Assembly: GCA_023333565.1 (NCBI GenBank)
Contig: JAJKFH010000948.1
Coordinates: 4,600,001-4,664,000, forward strand
Direction: 5' to 3'
DNA length: 64,000 nucleotides
Source: Puffinus mauretanicus
Taxonomy: Eukaryota; Chordata; Aves; Procellariiformes; Procellariidae
Position numbers and translations under genes: made by a program. Shown one piece after another: positions 48,621 through 61,059 of the stretch; position 1 is the first letter of the stretch; each line of letters begins with the position of its first letter. Under the pieces are notes generated by a model. That model was given only the letters and a program-made list of their open reading frames with translations. It made no database searches and had not been told where the DNA came from.

Positions 48621-50977
48621 AACCTAAAAGAGACTTGGCTGGGAGCTAGGGAAATTTGGAGGATCATAAATCCAGCCTAACTAAAATGACAGAACATATA
48701 GAGCTTATAAAATGGGAAAACTTATAAAAAGGCAAAGTGTTATAAAAAGGCTTTTGCTCTTGCTCTGTTCTAAACAGCCACACAAGGCAGTTTTCACCAT
48801 CTCCCAATCTTCAAGGCTGTAGCTGAGCCATTAACTTTGCATGTTTTGGTCAGTGTCTGCTCCCTAAGCCTTTTATATTCTCAGCGTGATGGTCTGTTAT
48901 GGATGCCTTCAGGTTAGTTGTTTTTAGTTATCAGTCTTTCTGAAAGGGTTTTGTGTAGTGAATTGCTCTTTTTCTATTACGTCTTTGTCCTTTCCAGGAT
49001 GCCTTCTGTGGATGTAGCCTGAATTTGTCTGCTTGAATCAATATTTGTCCTAGCTCTGTCTAAATTTCATCACTGTATTCTTTTCAGTGGAGCTTCAGTG
49101 GGATTGAATGGAAACCCTTCCTGTTGGTAATGATGGCCACGGTGCTGCCGGAGCTAAAAATGTAATCTTTTTTCCTCTTACTGCTTTGCACATAATTGCA
49201 CATAGACTGCTGTTTTATTTCATAGATATAGTCAAGGATAGGCAGGAAGGATCACAGGATCAAACTGCATTGCAGCTTCTGTGGCACTATAAACATGCAA
49301 ACTGCAGAAGAATGAATTCCACATGTTTTCATTATTGCTGGTTGTAATGTCAAAAACAGACAGCCATATTTAAGAATAATCTTAGGGTTGTTCAAAGGGG
49401 GAGTTATAAAGAGAGGCTAGTTCCACACTGGATTCACAAGGGAGCTCTTAATCAGCAGTGTCACATTGAAAAATGTAAAAGCAACTTGGGGATGGAAAAT
49501 GAAGGAGTAATGAGAAAGGAATAAACCTCAGGGAAACTGAAGCTGTGTTAGAAGAAACTGGGATTCCCAGTGAAACAGAAGACTTTTATGATTTATTGGG
49601 CAAACTGTTGAAGGGCTAATCCAAACACAGGACTGGGATTGAGAGTGTTCAGGGTACCTCTAAGAACAGAAAAAGGTTTTTATCTCAGGAAAGAGAAATA
49701 GCCAAAAGATAAACTACCGTGACCAGATATCTCTGGCTATTCAGACACCCAAGTACTATCAACTTCAGAAGTAACCAGGCACCTGAGATCTAGATCAATT
49801 ACATTGTCAGTAACTATTGCAATAATCCCCTGACTAACTTGTCAAGCTACCTTTATACTTTTCAGGGTTCCTCCAATCAGTCTGCTGTCAGAAGCGTAGA
49901 GTCAAGAATGGAGTTAATATTCACCAGTCAAACGTTTTAAAAACTGTAATTCTGAAGACACCACCATAATAAATATCAGTGATTAGCAGTGATCAGTGGT
50001 TAGTAATCCTAAAGTAATTAGTAATCCTATATGTGATTATTGTACTCAGTAAAACCAGATTTCAGAACAAAACATGGGCCAAATACCTGAGGATGAGGAA
50101 TTCTAATTCTGCACTTTTTCATAGGAAAGAATCTGTTTGTTTGTTTGTTTGTTTGTTTGTTTTAAATTGGAGGGGGTGCTTTGGCATTGTATTTCAAATT
50201 AGAAAAAAACCTTAGTGAACACTATTATTAATGGAAAAAAAACTAACTAAATATTTCAAGAACTCTATGTTTGCTTTAGCTGTTTTCAGTAAACATAAGT
50301 AGTTTGGAGCAACCAGTCTGACACATGAAAGGCTTACAGTCATGTTCAGTTCTCCTCAGGATTGTACATCTTCATCTACAACAGAGAAAAATTTGATCTC
50401 TGGACTCTCACTTTATCTCATTCTATGTGAAAAAAAAAATACTGAAGATATGCCTACAGCAGGGTTTCTTAAAACAAACAAACAAAAAATCATAATAATC
50501 TACCCTCCTTAAAAAGTGAAGTTGGATGTTTTCATTATTCCTGTAATCCAAACTGGTATATTCCATTACTTTCTTTTCAAGGACTGTATTTTTCTTTGGC
50601 AGTTTCCTGTGCCCTGTCCAGGAAAGTGCAATGAAAACGTCAGAAAAAGGCTTTGCAATGCCAAAACAATAATGTGAATGTAGAAGCTAGAAATTACAAG
50701 AATGAAGTACCTTGCATGCCAATGTGAGGAAAAGAAAGCCCAGACAGGCTGCTTCCCATGTTTGCTAAATGTTTTTGGTGCATGATTCCACTGCTGATGT
50801 AAAAAAATAGTGTCCAGATTTTCAAGCTTAGATCTGAGGACTACTAAGCAAGTGGTGAAATGTCTTGGAAGGAAAACTCACCTGTTTTTTAAAGGAGGCA
50901 AAAAAATAGTGTGGGTATTTCAGAAAAACTTCTGTTATCCATCTCAGACCTCAGTGGAAGAACAATTAGAAGAATAT
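48621..50977. other. Gene-free stretch
   Basis: No supported gene. A short (GTTT)n microsatellite lies at 50133-50163 and an AAAC-type bit at about 50472-50486. Confidence 0.5.
50133..50163. repeat. (GTTT)n microsatellite
   Basis: About seven and a half tandem GTTT units. The phenylalanine/leucine/valine/cysteine-rich frame across it is a repeat product. Confidence 0.9.
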
Positions 50978-51398
50978 GGCTGGAGCATCTCTCCTATGAA
51001 GACAGGCTGAAAGAGTTGGGGTTGTTCAACCTGGAGAAGAGAAGGCTCTGGGGACACCTTATAGCAGCCTTTCAGTACCTGAAGGGGGCCTACAAGAAAG
51101 CTGGAGAGGGACTTTTTAGAAGGGCATGCAGTGGTAGGACAAGGGGTAATGGCTTTAAACTGAAAGAGCATAGATTTAGATTAGATACAAGGAAGAAATT
51201 CCTCACTATGATGGTGGTGAGGCACTGGAACAGGTTGCCCAGTGAAGTTGTGGATGCCCCACCCCTGGAAGTGTTCAAGGCCAGGTTGCTTTGAGCAACC
51301 TGGTCTAGTGGAAGATGTCCTTGACTGTGGCAGGGGGTTTGGAACTAGATGATCTTTAAGATCCCTTCCAACCCAAACCATTCTATGATTCTATGATA
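50978..51398 (+). mobile_element. CR1 LINE 3' fragment, plus strand
   Basis: The element ends in two ATTCTATG octamers at 51380-51395, preceded by the conserved tail (GGAACTAGATGATCTTTAAG, CCCTTCCAACCC). The 5' end is truncated near 50978, inside the ORF2 coding region. Its translation can be laid directly against the copy at 14.1 kb. It is about 420 bases long and in the opposite orientation to that copy. Confidence 0.92.
50980..51294 (+). pseudogene. CR1 ORF2 C-terminal remnant
   Basis: The frame [20 protein letters not shown] to FKARLL matches the end of the reverse-transcriptase ORF of the 14.1-kb copy ([16 protein letters not shown] ... [13 protein letters not shown]). It contains no catalytic motif, only the C-terminal segment. 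Compared with the other copy, 8 bases are missing just before 51290, so the last residues and the normal stop are lost and the frame ends early. The apparent start upstream (ATG at 50911) lies in flanking DNA and has no meaning for the element. Confidence 0.85.
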
Positions 51399-53159
51399 TA
51401 GAGAGAGCCTCTGAGGGAGCTTCTGTATTCAGCATGCATTTTAGGTTTTTGTCTTCCTCCTTGACAGAAGGAAAAAATAGAATTTTAAATTCTAGCAATA
51501 AAGAGGAAACCTTGAAATACTGTGAAAGCTATTCAACTGCAGGAGGGAGAATCCTAGAAGAATCCTGCTGTGTTGAGATAATTAGGACATTAATCAGCTC
51601 CCTGGATAGGGTGAAGCTAACATTCATAAATCCCTAATGCTGGTTCTCACTTCTTTTTACTTTAACGCTAATAAAGCTGTATCATGATCATGCTCACACT
51701 TTCTCCCCCCACTCGGCTGCTGTCTACAGCACAAATGTACTTACAGTACAAAGACTGATGGGCATCAAAGGTTAAGCAATTGCAAGCCGTTGGACAGACA
51801 CATTGAGGCTTGGAGCCTGAAAAACAGCTGAGTGCACAGCTCAGCTCCGGCGGACTATGTGAGTGCTCATGATTTATTGTTGTTTGCCGCTCTGTTAGTC
51901 TTCCATGTCTAACCTAACAGTTTCGTCTGGAACTAGCTCCATTCAAATCCCTCTGCTGTCCCCAGCTGCCCCCATACTGTTTCAGGTCTCTGTCTTGGCA
52001 GAGGAGAAACAATCTGGTTCCAGACGGCAGTGAAGCAGGTGTCCTGCTCTCACTGTGCTCACTCTCTAATGGGGACATGCTGTGCTCAACCCACAGGTGG
52101 CTCCTTTCAGGAAGAGTAATTAACAACCATCTCCCTCCACCTTTTCCTATTAGTCCCAACAGATTATTTATCTTATGGACCGTAATGCCTCCAATACCTT
52201 TATCCTCTGTGCAGCCTGTGCTGGTTTCGCCTTGTGCCTCATCTTGAGCGTTGCAAGATGCAGTCCTAAAATTCAAATTTTTTTATGTTATGAACATATC
52301 CTCATCCGCAACAGGACAGCTAAAGACATGCCTCTGGTACTGTTTCCTTGCGTCTGCTTAGGGTTGCAGACTAATATGCCAGGTGAGTGCAGTTAGGGGA
52401 AAGGAAGAGAAGGAAATCTGAACTGAGGAATTAATCTCTAGACAGAAGCAAGTGCAGCCAGTCACCTCAGCCTGGAAATTTCCTGGGGAAGGGATGCAAT
52501 GCGCTGCTTTTCTCACCAAAGATGTCAATGTGCTTATTGAAGTGAATACAGCTGTTGAAGGCTGTGAAGGGAGTAAGCAGAGGCAAAGTGGTAGCAACAG
52601 TGACTACGAGGAAAAGAGCTCTTGATATTCTTGTGGAGGAAAGAGAAGAAGTAGAAGGGAAACAGTCAGAATTCCTGAATTTAAGAGAACAACTTTTAAA
52701 ATTGATTTTATTTTTCCTATAGTTCAGGAATTCTAATCTGAGGTCTTTAATTTAAGCACCACTGCTTTATCTTAGTAAAGGAAGTGTGGATGCATACTCT
52801 ACTCATACCAGGCTCCCATCCAGTTACCACAGCCACTGACTAAGGGTGTGACAAATTGGGCATGTAATCGCTGCAGATTTCATTCTTCACTATTCCAATG
52901 TGGCTAGTAAAGCTTGTCCTTGAAGAGAGTGTAAGGAAGAGCAAGCTTCAATTATCTTGTGTGGGTTGAGTACACTTGCATTCAACTCTTTTGTATAATC
53001 TCTCTTATCTTCTACTGAGATGATATTCCAACTCTGCCTTACGAGCAGAAAAGGCACAGTTAAACTATTCATGGGTTGTAAGCCCTGATGCAGGAAGTAA
53101 GCAGCATCTCCCATTTGCTGACCTGCACTCCAAAAATTATCTTGTATTTCCTGAAAAGA
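51399..53159. other. Gene-free stretch, moderately GC-richer
   Basis: Overlapping frames of 66-120 codons on both strands (51914-52276 minus, 52175-52396 plus) show no domain. An inverted repeat at 52668-52734 is listed separately. No transposon end was recognised. Confidence 0.4.
52668..52734. repeat. 12-base perfect inverted repeat with 43-base spacer
   Basis: AGAATTCCTGAA at 52668-52679 is repeated as its exact complement at 52723-52734. The spacer is AT-rich. It is too small to be a known miniature transposon, but the arms are longer than those of most chance hairpins in the window. Confidence 0.7.
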
Positions 53160-53700
53160 GGGTGCCTATGTCCCCTACAATAGAGGGCCCTGAACTCTAC
53201 AAACTCTTTCAAGACTGCCCAGAGAGTCTCTTACTGGTCTATGAGGACACCAGACTAGCAGCCCTGGGAGGTAAAAGGGTAGTAGCAGTCATGGAATAGG
53301 TGCTAGATGGGGGAGCAACAGTGTCCTCTGCCCTTTACTTGCCATGCCTTGATGACAAAGAAGAGCATCAGGTCCCAGGAGAGGGCTTGGAGGTGATCAT
53401 CCTCATCCGAAAGCTTTTCACCCACTGCTGGTCACTGTGCCACAGATGCAGTGCAGTCTCCAGCAGGCACTGCTCATCTTACAGGCCCAGAGCATCAGCC
53501 AGCTGCGGGAGAAGCAGGAGCGGCAGCTGCCTTTGCTCACAGCCATCCTGGGTCTGGTTGAGAAGCACAAGGTTATATACTTTCTCACTCAGGCAGCGGA
53601 GCCAAAGGCTTTAGTCTGCTTTCTTCTTGTAGCTCCATATACTCTAAATTCAGCAGACAGGAGTGTAAGGAAGCAGCATTACAATATCTTAGTGATATGA
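53160..53700 (+). pseudogene. Possible remnant of an unknown coding sequence
   Basis: In one plus-strand frame the stretch 53174-53297 is open (from GPELYKLFQDCPESLLLVYE), meets a stop, and is open again from 53300 (LDDKEEHQVPGEGLEVIILI). From about 53437 a second frame is open and reads LQQALLILQAQSISQLREKQERQLPLL..., a heptad-like, Leu/Gln/Glu-rich run that could form a coiled coil. The pattern suggests one decayed gene with a stop and a frame change. I do not recognise it. A link to the Myb-like companion ORF of Harbinger elements crossed my mind, but the sequence does not show it. Confidence 0.22.
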
Positions 53701-56700
53701 CCAACAAGTGTGTTGGTATAGAACTGCAAGGCACAGCACCTTTTTCAGACAGAGGGAAGGTGGTCTCAGCATAGTGTCCAGGTTGTTTTATACTCCTATT
53801 AACAGAGCAGTTCCTATACTATCTAGTAACTTTTTGTAGTTTTCTCATTTCCCTCTATTTGTCTAGGATAAAATGATTGCCAGGAGCCCCACGACTGTGA
53901 AGTAGTCACAATGTCATGATGCCCTTCCCAACCCTTAGCTTCCTTCTCTGAAAGAATCATGGGTCAGAGAAGAACCTGCCCCTGCCCGTTGTGTTCTGGT
54001 GTGCCAGTGTTGACCTGACCGTGCCGCAAGTAAGCCAGGTCCCCAGCCCCATTCCGAGCCCAGGGTATGGCAGGACTTAGGGTACGGCAAGACTTTGTCT
54101 CCCTGACATCTTAGGGAGTGTCACGCACTCATGTATAAACGTGAGGTCATCTGATGTGTCCTGAGACATTTAAGTGCTGCTACTGAGAAAAGTAGGCAAA
54201 AAAGGGGGGTTGAAGTCTTTCCAAGAAAAATCTAAAGGCCAGAGTGTTTCCCAAACCTTTTGAAACTGCAGTCCACCCTCAATACAATGTCAAGCATCTA
54301 CAGTTTGCTCAACTGTTTCAATATAATCATCCGAGTTCATAATAGATCAGTTCTTCTAGGGCAAGGGAGTGAAAGCCCACTATTATATAATGCCTATCCT
54401 GAACGAAATGAGACACTGCCAGCAGCTAAAGGTAGCTAGCAGTTCCCTGGATAGAATAAATATCTGCAGTCAGTATATAATATTTTTCTCATTTTCCACT
54501 CCTAGGAAAAAAGATCTACTGCAGGCTTAGGGAACTGAACTGCTGCTGACTGTTGCTGTCTAACAGTTGGCAATCCCCTTTGAGTTCTTTTACAGCCCAC
54601 AGTTTGAGAAACATTGATCTATAGGACCTAACTAGAGGCTGCCATAGAACTGTTAATGACAGGGGAAGAGGGAACATTTAAGTGCACTTCATTTAACTCA
54701 GCTGAAGGCTCAACTGCAAAGAATAATTACATAATACCTAGGTTGAATAGCAGCACTTATTGCAAACTCTAGTCAAAATAGGATTTCCAAAGACTTTGTT
54801 TCTAATGATGGATGAAAGTTTTGAATAATATGGATAGAACAAGTGACTATTAAACAGTCTTGGAGTTTTCCATTTTCTTTGCATAAGACTTAGAAACTAA
54901 ATTGGTACCTTCTCAGCTCTTATTTTAGTGACTAATGCTACACTATTTCCGACCTGTCAGATCACAGTCAAAAGGAATGCAAACAATGAAATAAAAACAA
55001 AAAGCATTCTACATATCTTTCCCTCCTCAGAACACTGAAAACCTAATCACATTACCATCAGAGTGATGCAGAAGCATCATGACTATCTGAATAAGAGATT
55101 GTGATTCCTTCTGTATTTATGATGGAGATCTACTTCTCCAAAACTGCTCGGAAATTTTCTCATTGCTAATAGGTCCTTCAATTTTCAAAGCTCCGCCAAC
55201 CTCGAAATATCTAGTTTATCTTATTTCCATAACTACATCCCTTTTCTTGAGAAAATGGGCTTAGTGATATAAGCTCTAGCAGTTACTAAAGTACAGTACG
55301 CAGTAGAGTACATGACAAGAATGTGTGAAACTTGCCCACAATCACTTTCTGTAAGGCATTAATGAGCCTTTAAAATAGGATTGCCAAGGAGTTTTCTGAT
55401 AAAGCTCATTGGTTTAATATGTACTTTTACTTGCATAAGGGCCACCTCAGTCTGGGGACATGGGTGTGTCTTGTAACTCTGATGTCAAACTGCCTAATTA
55501 CAAATATTCTATCTAATTTTAGGATTTATTTACTTTACATTAGATAAGTCACTGCTTCTTAAGTTTTAAGATAAGCACTGCTTAACACTTTGCTTAATTC
55601 ATTGAGCAAACTTGCAAGTTGGTAAATTCCAAGACCAAGCTCCTGTTGGAGGTTAATTGTACTTTTTTTTTACCCTGTTGTTAATTAGAACTTTGCTCTG
55701 AAACCCACTGATGTTGCAGATTTAGAAACTTTTCTTTTCTAATTGCAGAACTAAAGTTAGTCATGAATAATTTATACCTACATTTGCTAGTAAGCTAAAC
55801 CCTTTATTCACCTATTTGTAATCTAGAGCAAAAATATCTTTTCGGCATTTTCTAATTTGTGGTTACACAGGATAAGCTCTATTAATTTCTCATCATAAGT
55901 TAGAGGCTGCCCTTCTCCACTCATTCCAGCTGTTCTCGAGCAGATCTGTTTCAAGTTGATTTACTCTCTCTTGAAGGTGGGGTGAACACATCATAATCAG
56001 TACAACTTCATCAGTGTTTCCTACACGTGCATGTAAGTACATTTCTTTTCTGGAAACTCTGCATTTGCCTTTTTTCACATCTCAAAGACACCTCATAATC
56101 ATCCCTTAAACAGATAACACACAGACTTTTTCCCAAGTCTTTCCGAAATGAAAAACTTTAGTTTACAACCCTGCCTCTGCTTTTTCCTGTTTACTTCGAC
56201 AGGAGTGACAAACATAGAAGTGGGTCTGAAGGGCAGTTGCAACCATATCTATCACTGCACATCCAGCTCCTCTATTTATTTACAATGTCTTAAAACCTTG
56301 TATTGCTATCTATTAAAGTATTTACTGGTTTTGCAAAGGCTTTTAGCAATAATAGTTAGGGAGGTAGATGATACATAGAAACCAATTAGAATCTTGTGGC
56401 GCCTTGTTAATGCTTTTGGTTTTTTAATAACAAACATAACAGAAAAAACATTTAACAGTTTGCCTTAAACACGAGACAGATGGTTTATGCTAATGAAGTA
56501 ACAAAAGCCATTTTTTTTAAGGTATTAATTTATTAGTTTGAAATATGTGTATAAAGGTATTTTCAGCACATATTGTAACAAAACAACAGTGACATCACAC
56601 CATACCAACACGGAACATTTAAAGATACAAGTATCGAACATTTAAAGAGCAAGTATAAGCTCTTCGATGATAATACATTATAATACCCTGATGCTCCACT

Positions 56701-58610
56701 GACCCTGAAGTGTATAATGTTAGCCAATGCATTAAAGTATCATCTCCATTACATATTATGGGAAAAGTGAGTATCACATATTTCAGGTTGCTTTGGAGAT
56801 AAAAAGTCTTTGCCTTTACATATATCCAGCACCGAACAGAATGCCTCCACATGCAAACGGAATCCATGGAGCGGAGTGTGATTTTCAGGAGGCAGGAGAC
56901 AGACTTCTGAGAGCATGGATGTAGGCAAGCTCCATCCTCCATGCTGCACCTTGTTCGGAAAGCTGAGGAAAGAGCAGCTTTGGAAATGAAAGCCCAAACA
57001 CTTGTCAAGCACCTGGGGGAAGAAATTCTTTCTTGGTGATGAAAGGGGTGAAGAAGAAAGGCTTTCGGGGGCCAGGAGACAGAACACAGACAGAAAGTGA
57101 GGAAAATCTTCCCCAATAATAAGTCTGTTCTGCTTAAAAACTAGCCGCATCTTTCTGGTCTGGTGTAATTAGGCTGGGGAGTAAGGGCAGGAGGTCCTGT
57201 AAGTAATCTCTGATTGCAGGTACAGGGACAACCCCAGCAGACTGGACAGCTGGGGGGTATCACCACTGGCTGTCTGTGTTGACCCATCCACTTTATGGGC
57301 ACAGTATGCAGTGGATGCAATTTTTTATTTCCGTGTTTATAAGGGCTGATCCAAACATTATAACACAGTCACAGTGACAGTTAATAGACTCTATCATTTA
57401 CAAATGTTAGCAAAAATTTCAAAGGCTGTTTGTGTTGGAGCAAAGATATGTTTATTTTCCAGGTTTGGTGATAGGAAAGTTATTTGTCTGTTTAATAATT
57501 CTTTGTATTTCCATATTTCTGAAATGTTACAATGTCGGGTTTAGAAGTTGAATACTCAAATAATAAAACTGGTTTCTACTGGACTGTACCGTGAAGGTTT
57601 TTGCAAGTGAGATAAGGAGGGGATGGGAAAAAGCTTGTTTGGATGAGACATGTCTGCTATTTGTCTTAACTTACACCTTTGATAGCTTTACTTAAGCCTT
57701 GAGAACCTTATCTTTATGACAGCAGTAATGTGTGTTTGGTTAATCCTTCATGATACCATCGACAGAGTGCACAAACACTACAAGCAGTTCCTTGGGTTTT
57801 TCAGATTGTATACTGAAAGAAAGTAAGTATTCAGGGTGTTTTCCTCAGCTTATAGTCACTGTTAGGCTGCTTGCATATATTTTATTAAATATTCATAAGT
57901 TCAACTACCAACGTGCATTAAATATTTGAGGTAAACATGCACCCACTGCAGAAAGACTAGGAAGGCACCCAGCAGAGATAGTTTCAGCTGCCTTTTGTCT
58001 GCGACTATAAGCTATAAACAAAGCTGGGTTTTTTTACATGGTTTAACACTACAGTGAGGAGACCTTCCTGAAGTTGTGAAAATTTGGTCTTTCTATCATT
58101 TACTGCTCATTTCCAGATCTGTCTGCTATTATAGCCCCTCCCTGTAACAGCAAAACTGATAACCTTCTTAAGGTGCTGATGAAAACATCATCAGAAAAGG
58201 AAGTAACAAAGATAAAACTGTTCTTTGAGTGATTCCAGGATATCATCCCTTCCCCCATTACGTTTCTTAAGGCATGGCACTAAGAAGGCAAAACAACCCA
58301 CCTCCACCTCTCCCTTCTTCTTCAGTTTTCAATGGCTGGGGAAAGGGGAATAAGACTAGAGACGATTCAAAGGAAAATATCTTTGCCTTCCCAGTCTGCT
58401 CACTTGCAGACATTATATGCCTCTGCTAATGCTTGGAATTTGTGACATCTAGCAATGCATATTACATATTTAACTGCTTGCTGCATAGGTATTGAAGAGT
58501 TGCATTCTCCTCTGTCACAGTGCTTGTCCTGGCATTAGTAGTTTTGATAACCATTCAGGATATGCCTCCATCAATATGTAAATGTAACTGCATCGGATGT
58601 GATGTGCAAC
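53701..58610. other. Gene-free stretch
   Basis: Two overlapping minus-strand frames at 56619-57150 (165 and 133 codons) occupy the same bases in different registers, with no motif, and are probably chance. A small tandem duplication lies at 56613-56656. The 53.93-54.2 kb part is slightly GC-richer, with a TATAAA at about 54133, but has no LTR ends. Nothing else stands out. Confidence 0.45.
56613..56656. repeat. Imperfect tandem pair of about 22 bases
   Basis: GAACATTTAAAGATACAAGT is followed by GAACATTTAAAGAGCAAGTA: two adjacent copies differing by a 2-base gap and little else. Confidence 0.8.
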
Positions 58611-58840
58611 TTAAGAAGTCGGTGCTTTCTCTTTTGGACTTTTCTCAGAATTGTTCTGTGCAGAGTTCCTTTTACTCTGCATAAATATTGTTTGGTTACT
58701 TTGAAGTTTTTCTATCACCTGAAGAAACACACTAGACACACAGTTACCAGTGGTCTTTGCTGAATTATTAACAAAGCTTTGGCTCTCAGTAGTTTGATAC
58801 AGCTTCATTAGCTTAGTGGATGGCTGAGCGGGGACCTCTA
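58611..58840 (-). CDS. Weak candidate terminal exon
   Basis: On the minus strand a good acceptor (ATCTTATTTTCAG, complement at 58841-58853) is followed by about 76 open codons (EVPAQPSTKLMKLYQTTESQ ... SKRNSAQNNSEKSPKEKAPTS) to TAA at 58611. The product is polar, rich in Ser, Asn, Lys and Gln, and looks like a disordered tail. I do not recognise it, and no clear AATAAA follows within 100 bases. A frame of this length is only mildly unlikely by chance. Confidence 0.2.
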
Positions 58841-58853
58841 CTGAAAATAAGAT

Positions 58854-61059
58854 AATACCACCCACACAACAGTCATCTTGAGATAAGTGCTTGCTAGTCA
58901 GCAACAATCAGCAGCTGCCAAATGGCCTGGAAAGTCTACACATATCCCTCCCTGCTACCAGATGAGGAGCACAGCAGTCTGGAACTCACATGTGTAAAGA
59001 GCAGGTAACATCAGGCACCCTCGCTGTGAGCCTGGGCACATCTCACATTTCTGCAAGCCCACTGACAAAGATCCTCAGCAGCACAGCTCAGCCCAGTCTT
59101 TGGGCTGGATTCAGTTGTCAGTACTTTACAGCACTGATACAAGAGGTGATCAAGATGACAGTGAAAGAGAGAGGCAAGGGCGGTAGAAACTTGCTAATGA
59201 TCACATATTATATACAGGTATAGCAAAATATAATAATCTGTAAGTGTTTTGGTATTTTACATTGTTGATAAATATGCCTGCTTACTGATTTGCACAAAAA
59301 AATCCATTGAACAATCCCTGGTCTAGGTGCTTTTGTCTTTTGTTGGGGAGGAAGGAACTTGACAGATATTTCTACCCTCTTTCTGCTCTGGGGGGGGCTA
59401 TTGTCATTTACAGTGTTGATGCTATGCTATTGACCTGGTAATTCACTTTAGCTTCTACATACACATAGCTACACATGACAAGCCTTATCAAGATAAGCGT
59501 ATTTGGCAAGACAATGAAGTCATCTTAGCTTCAGGTCACTTTCCTAGCTTCATATCAAAATTTCATAGCAACAAAAGTTTCATTTCAGCAAGATAATAAG
59601 ATACATAGGAATCCTATAAATCCGCAAAAGATACTTTACATCCAGCAAAACGAAAGTTTGAAAGTTTAAAATTTTATGCTGCAAATGAACAAGGGGTCTA
59701 TGTATTAGCCTGTGCAGAGGTGTGAACTTGTTTTAGGTTTGTATAGGTTTGTATACAATTTTGACAATGTTACATCTATTTAGGGAACTTAGTGAGGATG
59801 TCATCATAAATATGTTACACAGATTCTTTGCAGAAGTAGCAAGAGTTTTCTTCTGCATTGCTTACTATGCAGAATGCAAGCACACACCAACAATGTTGGT
59901 ATTTGTGACACCAACCGACATGGTTGACACTCATTTCTGGACCATACAAGTTTTATGGAGCCTGCGTACTCCCCAAGACAGGAGAAATCGTTGATTACTG
60001 CTTAATTGGTATCTTAGTGTATTATTCTCCTGCATAGCAGCAGCCAGGACCCTCAGAAGGATCCACACTAGCCAAAACAGTGCCATCTGTTCCCCTTTAC
60101 AAATGTAAGGGGTGAAGGGAACCAGCATGACACAGTACAAATAGTACAGATTACAGATGCCCCAGATGCTGAAACAATTTCAGCTTGCAGATACTCTCCT
60201 TTTATCATTTTAAAAGGCAGCCATCCACTTAGGTGGTAGTTGCAGCTGACATCTGTGTCTTTCTTCTTCATTTGGGGAAGCTAGCAGACAAGGGCAGAGT
60301 GTTAAGCCATGGCAACAAGCAGGGAGACTTAATGTATGGGAAAAGAGGAATCTGTCTTTGTGAGCTTGGCACTGTCACTGTTATCATGGGTCTCTGTACC
60401 ACTACTGGAAGAGAGTCTATAGCACAGCAGATTAAGATCTGAGTCCGGGTGCAAATGTAGGCATAATTCCACATCAACAAGTTCTCCTGGCTTCTGGTTA
60501 CCAAAGAGAAGAGTGCAAAGTGTCCCAGAAGTGGTAAAGTGGTCCTAAACCCAAGCAAGTCCTCAGTTGTGAATGAGGAGCAGATTCAGGCCAAAGGGCC
60601 AGGATGCTGCTTCTTTGTTTGAGGCTCCTTTCTTACCCATGGAGAGATCAGAGGAAGCTGGAGGTTGTCAGCCCAGCTTTAAGCAGTGTTGGGTAAAAAT
60701 GCACAAGAAGAGCTAATCACTACCCTGGCGCTGCTAACTTATGGTGGTGAGGGTCTAAGTAGCACACATGCTCATTTCAGACAGTTGGCTTGAAATGGGA
60801 ATAACAGATTATAAATGAATATGTAAACTGTGTGGCAATAGGTCAGCAAAAGAGGCTGAGTGCTCTCTCAGATGCACAGGGAGAAAATGCCAAGTGCTTA
60901 CTAGTAAAATGTGTAGCTGCAGCCCTAGCCATACTGAGAGGAAGGATCCCAGGAATATTATTTAACCACTATAAGGGACATATTTGACAAATGGCTGACT
61001 TTTCTAGTACAACCTACATTTCTCTAAGAGGGAAATGTATCAGAAGCTTATGGCATCCT
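58854..61059. other. Gene-free stretch, GC rising towards its end
   Basis: Frames under 100 codons without motifs. The part from about 60050 on is GC-richer and may belong to the old insertion that carries the transposase remnant starting at 61060. No boundary could be found. Confidence 0.4.

Noticed and set aside
53930..54200. TATAAA with GC-rich upstream sequence as an LTR
   Set aside because: No TG/CA termini, poly(A) hexamer in the right place, or target duplication.
56619..57150. Overlapping minus-strand frames of 165 and 133 codons
   Set aside because: Two registers are open over the same bases, composition is ordinary, there is no domain and no supporting splice or poly(A) pattern; likely chance.
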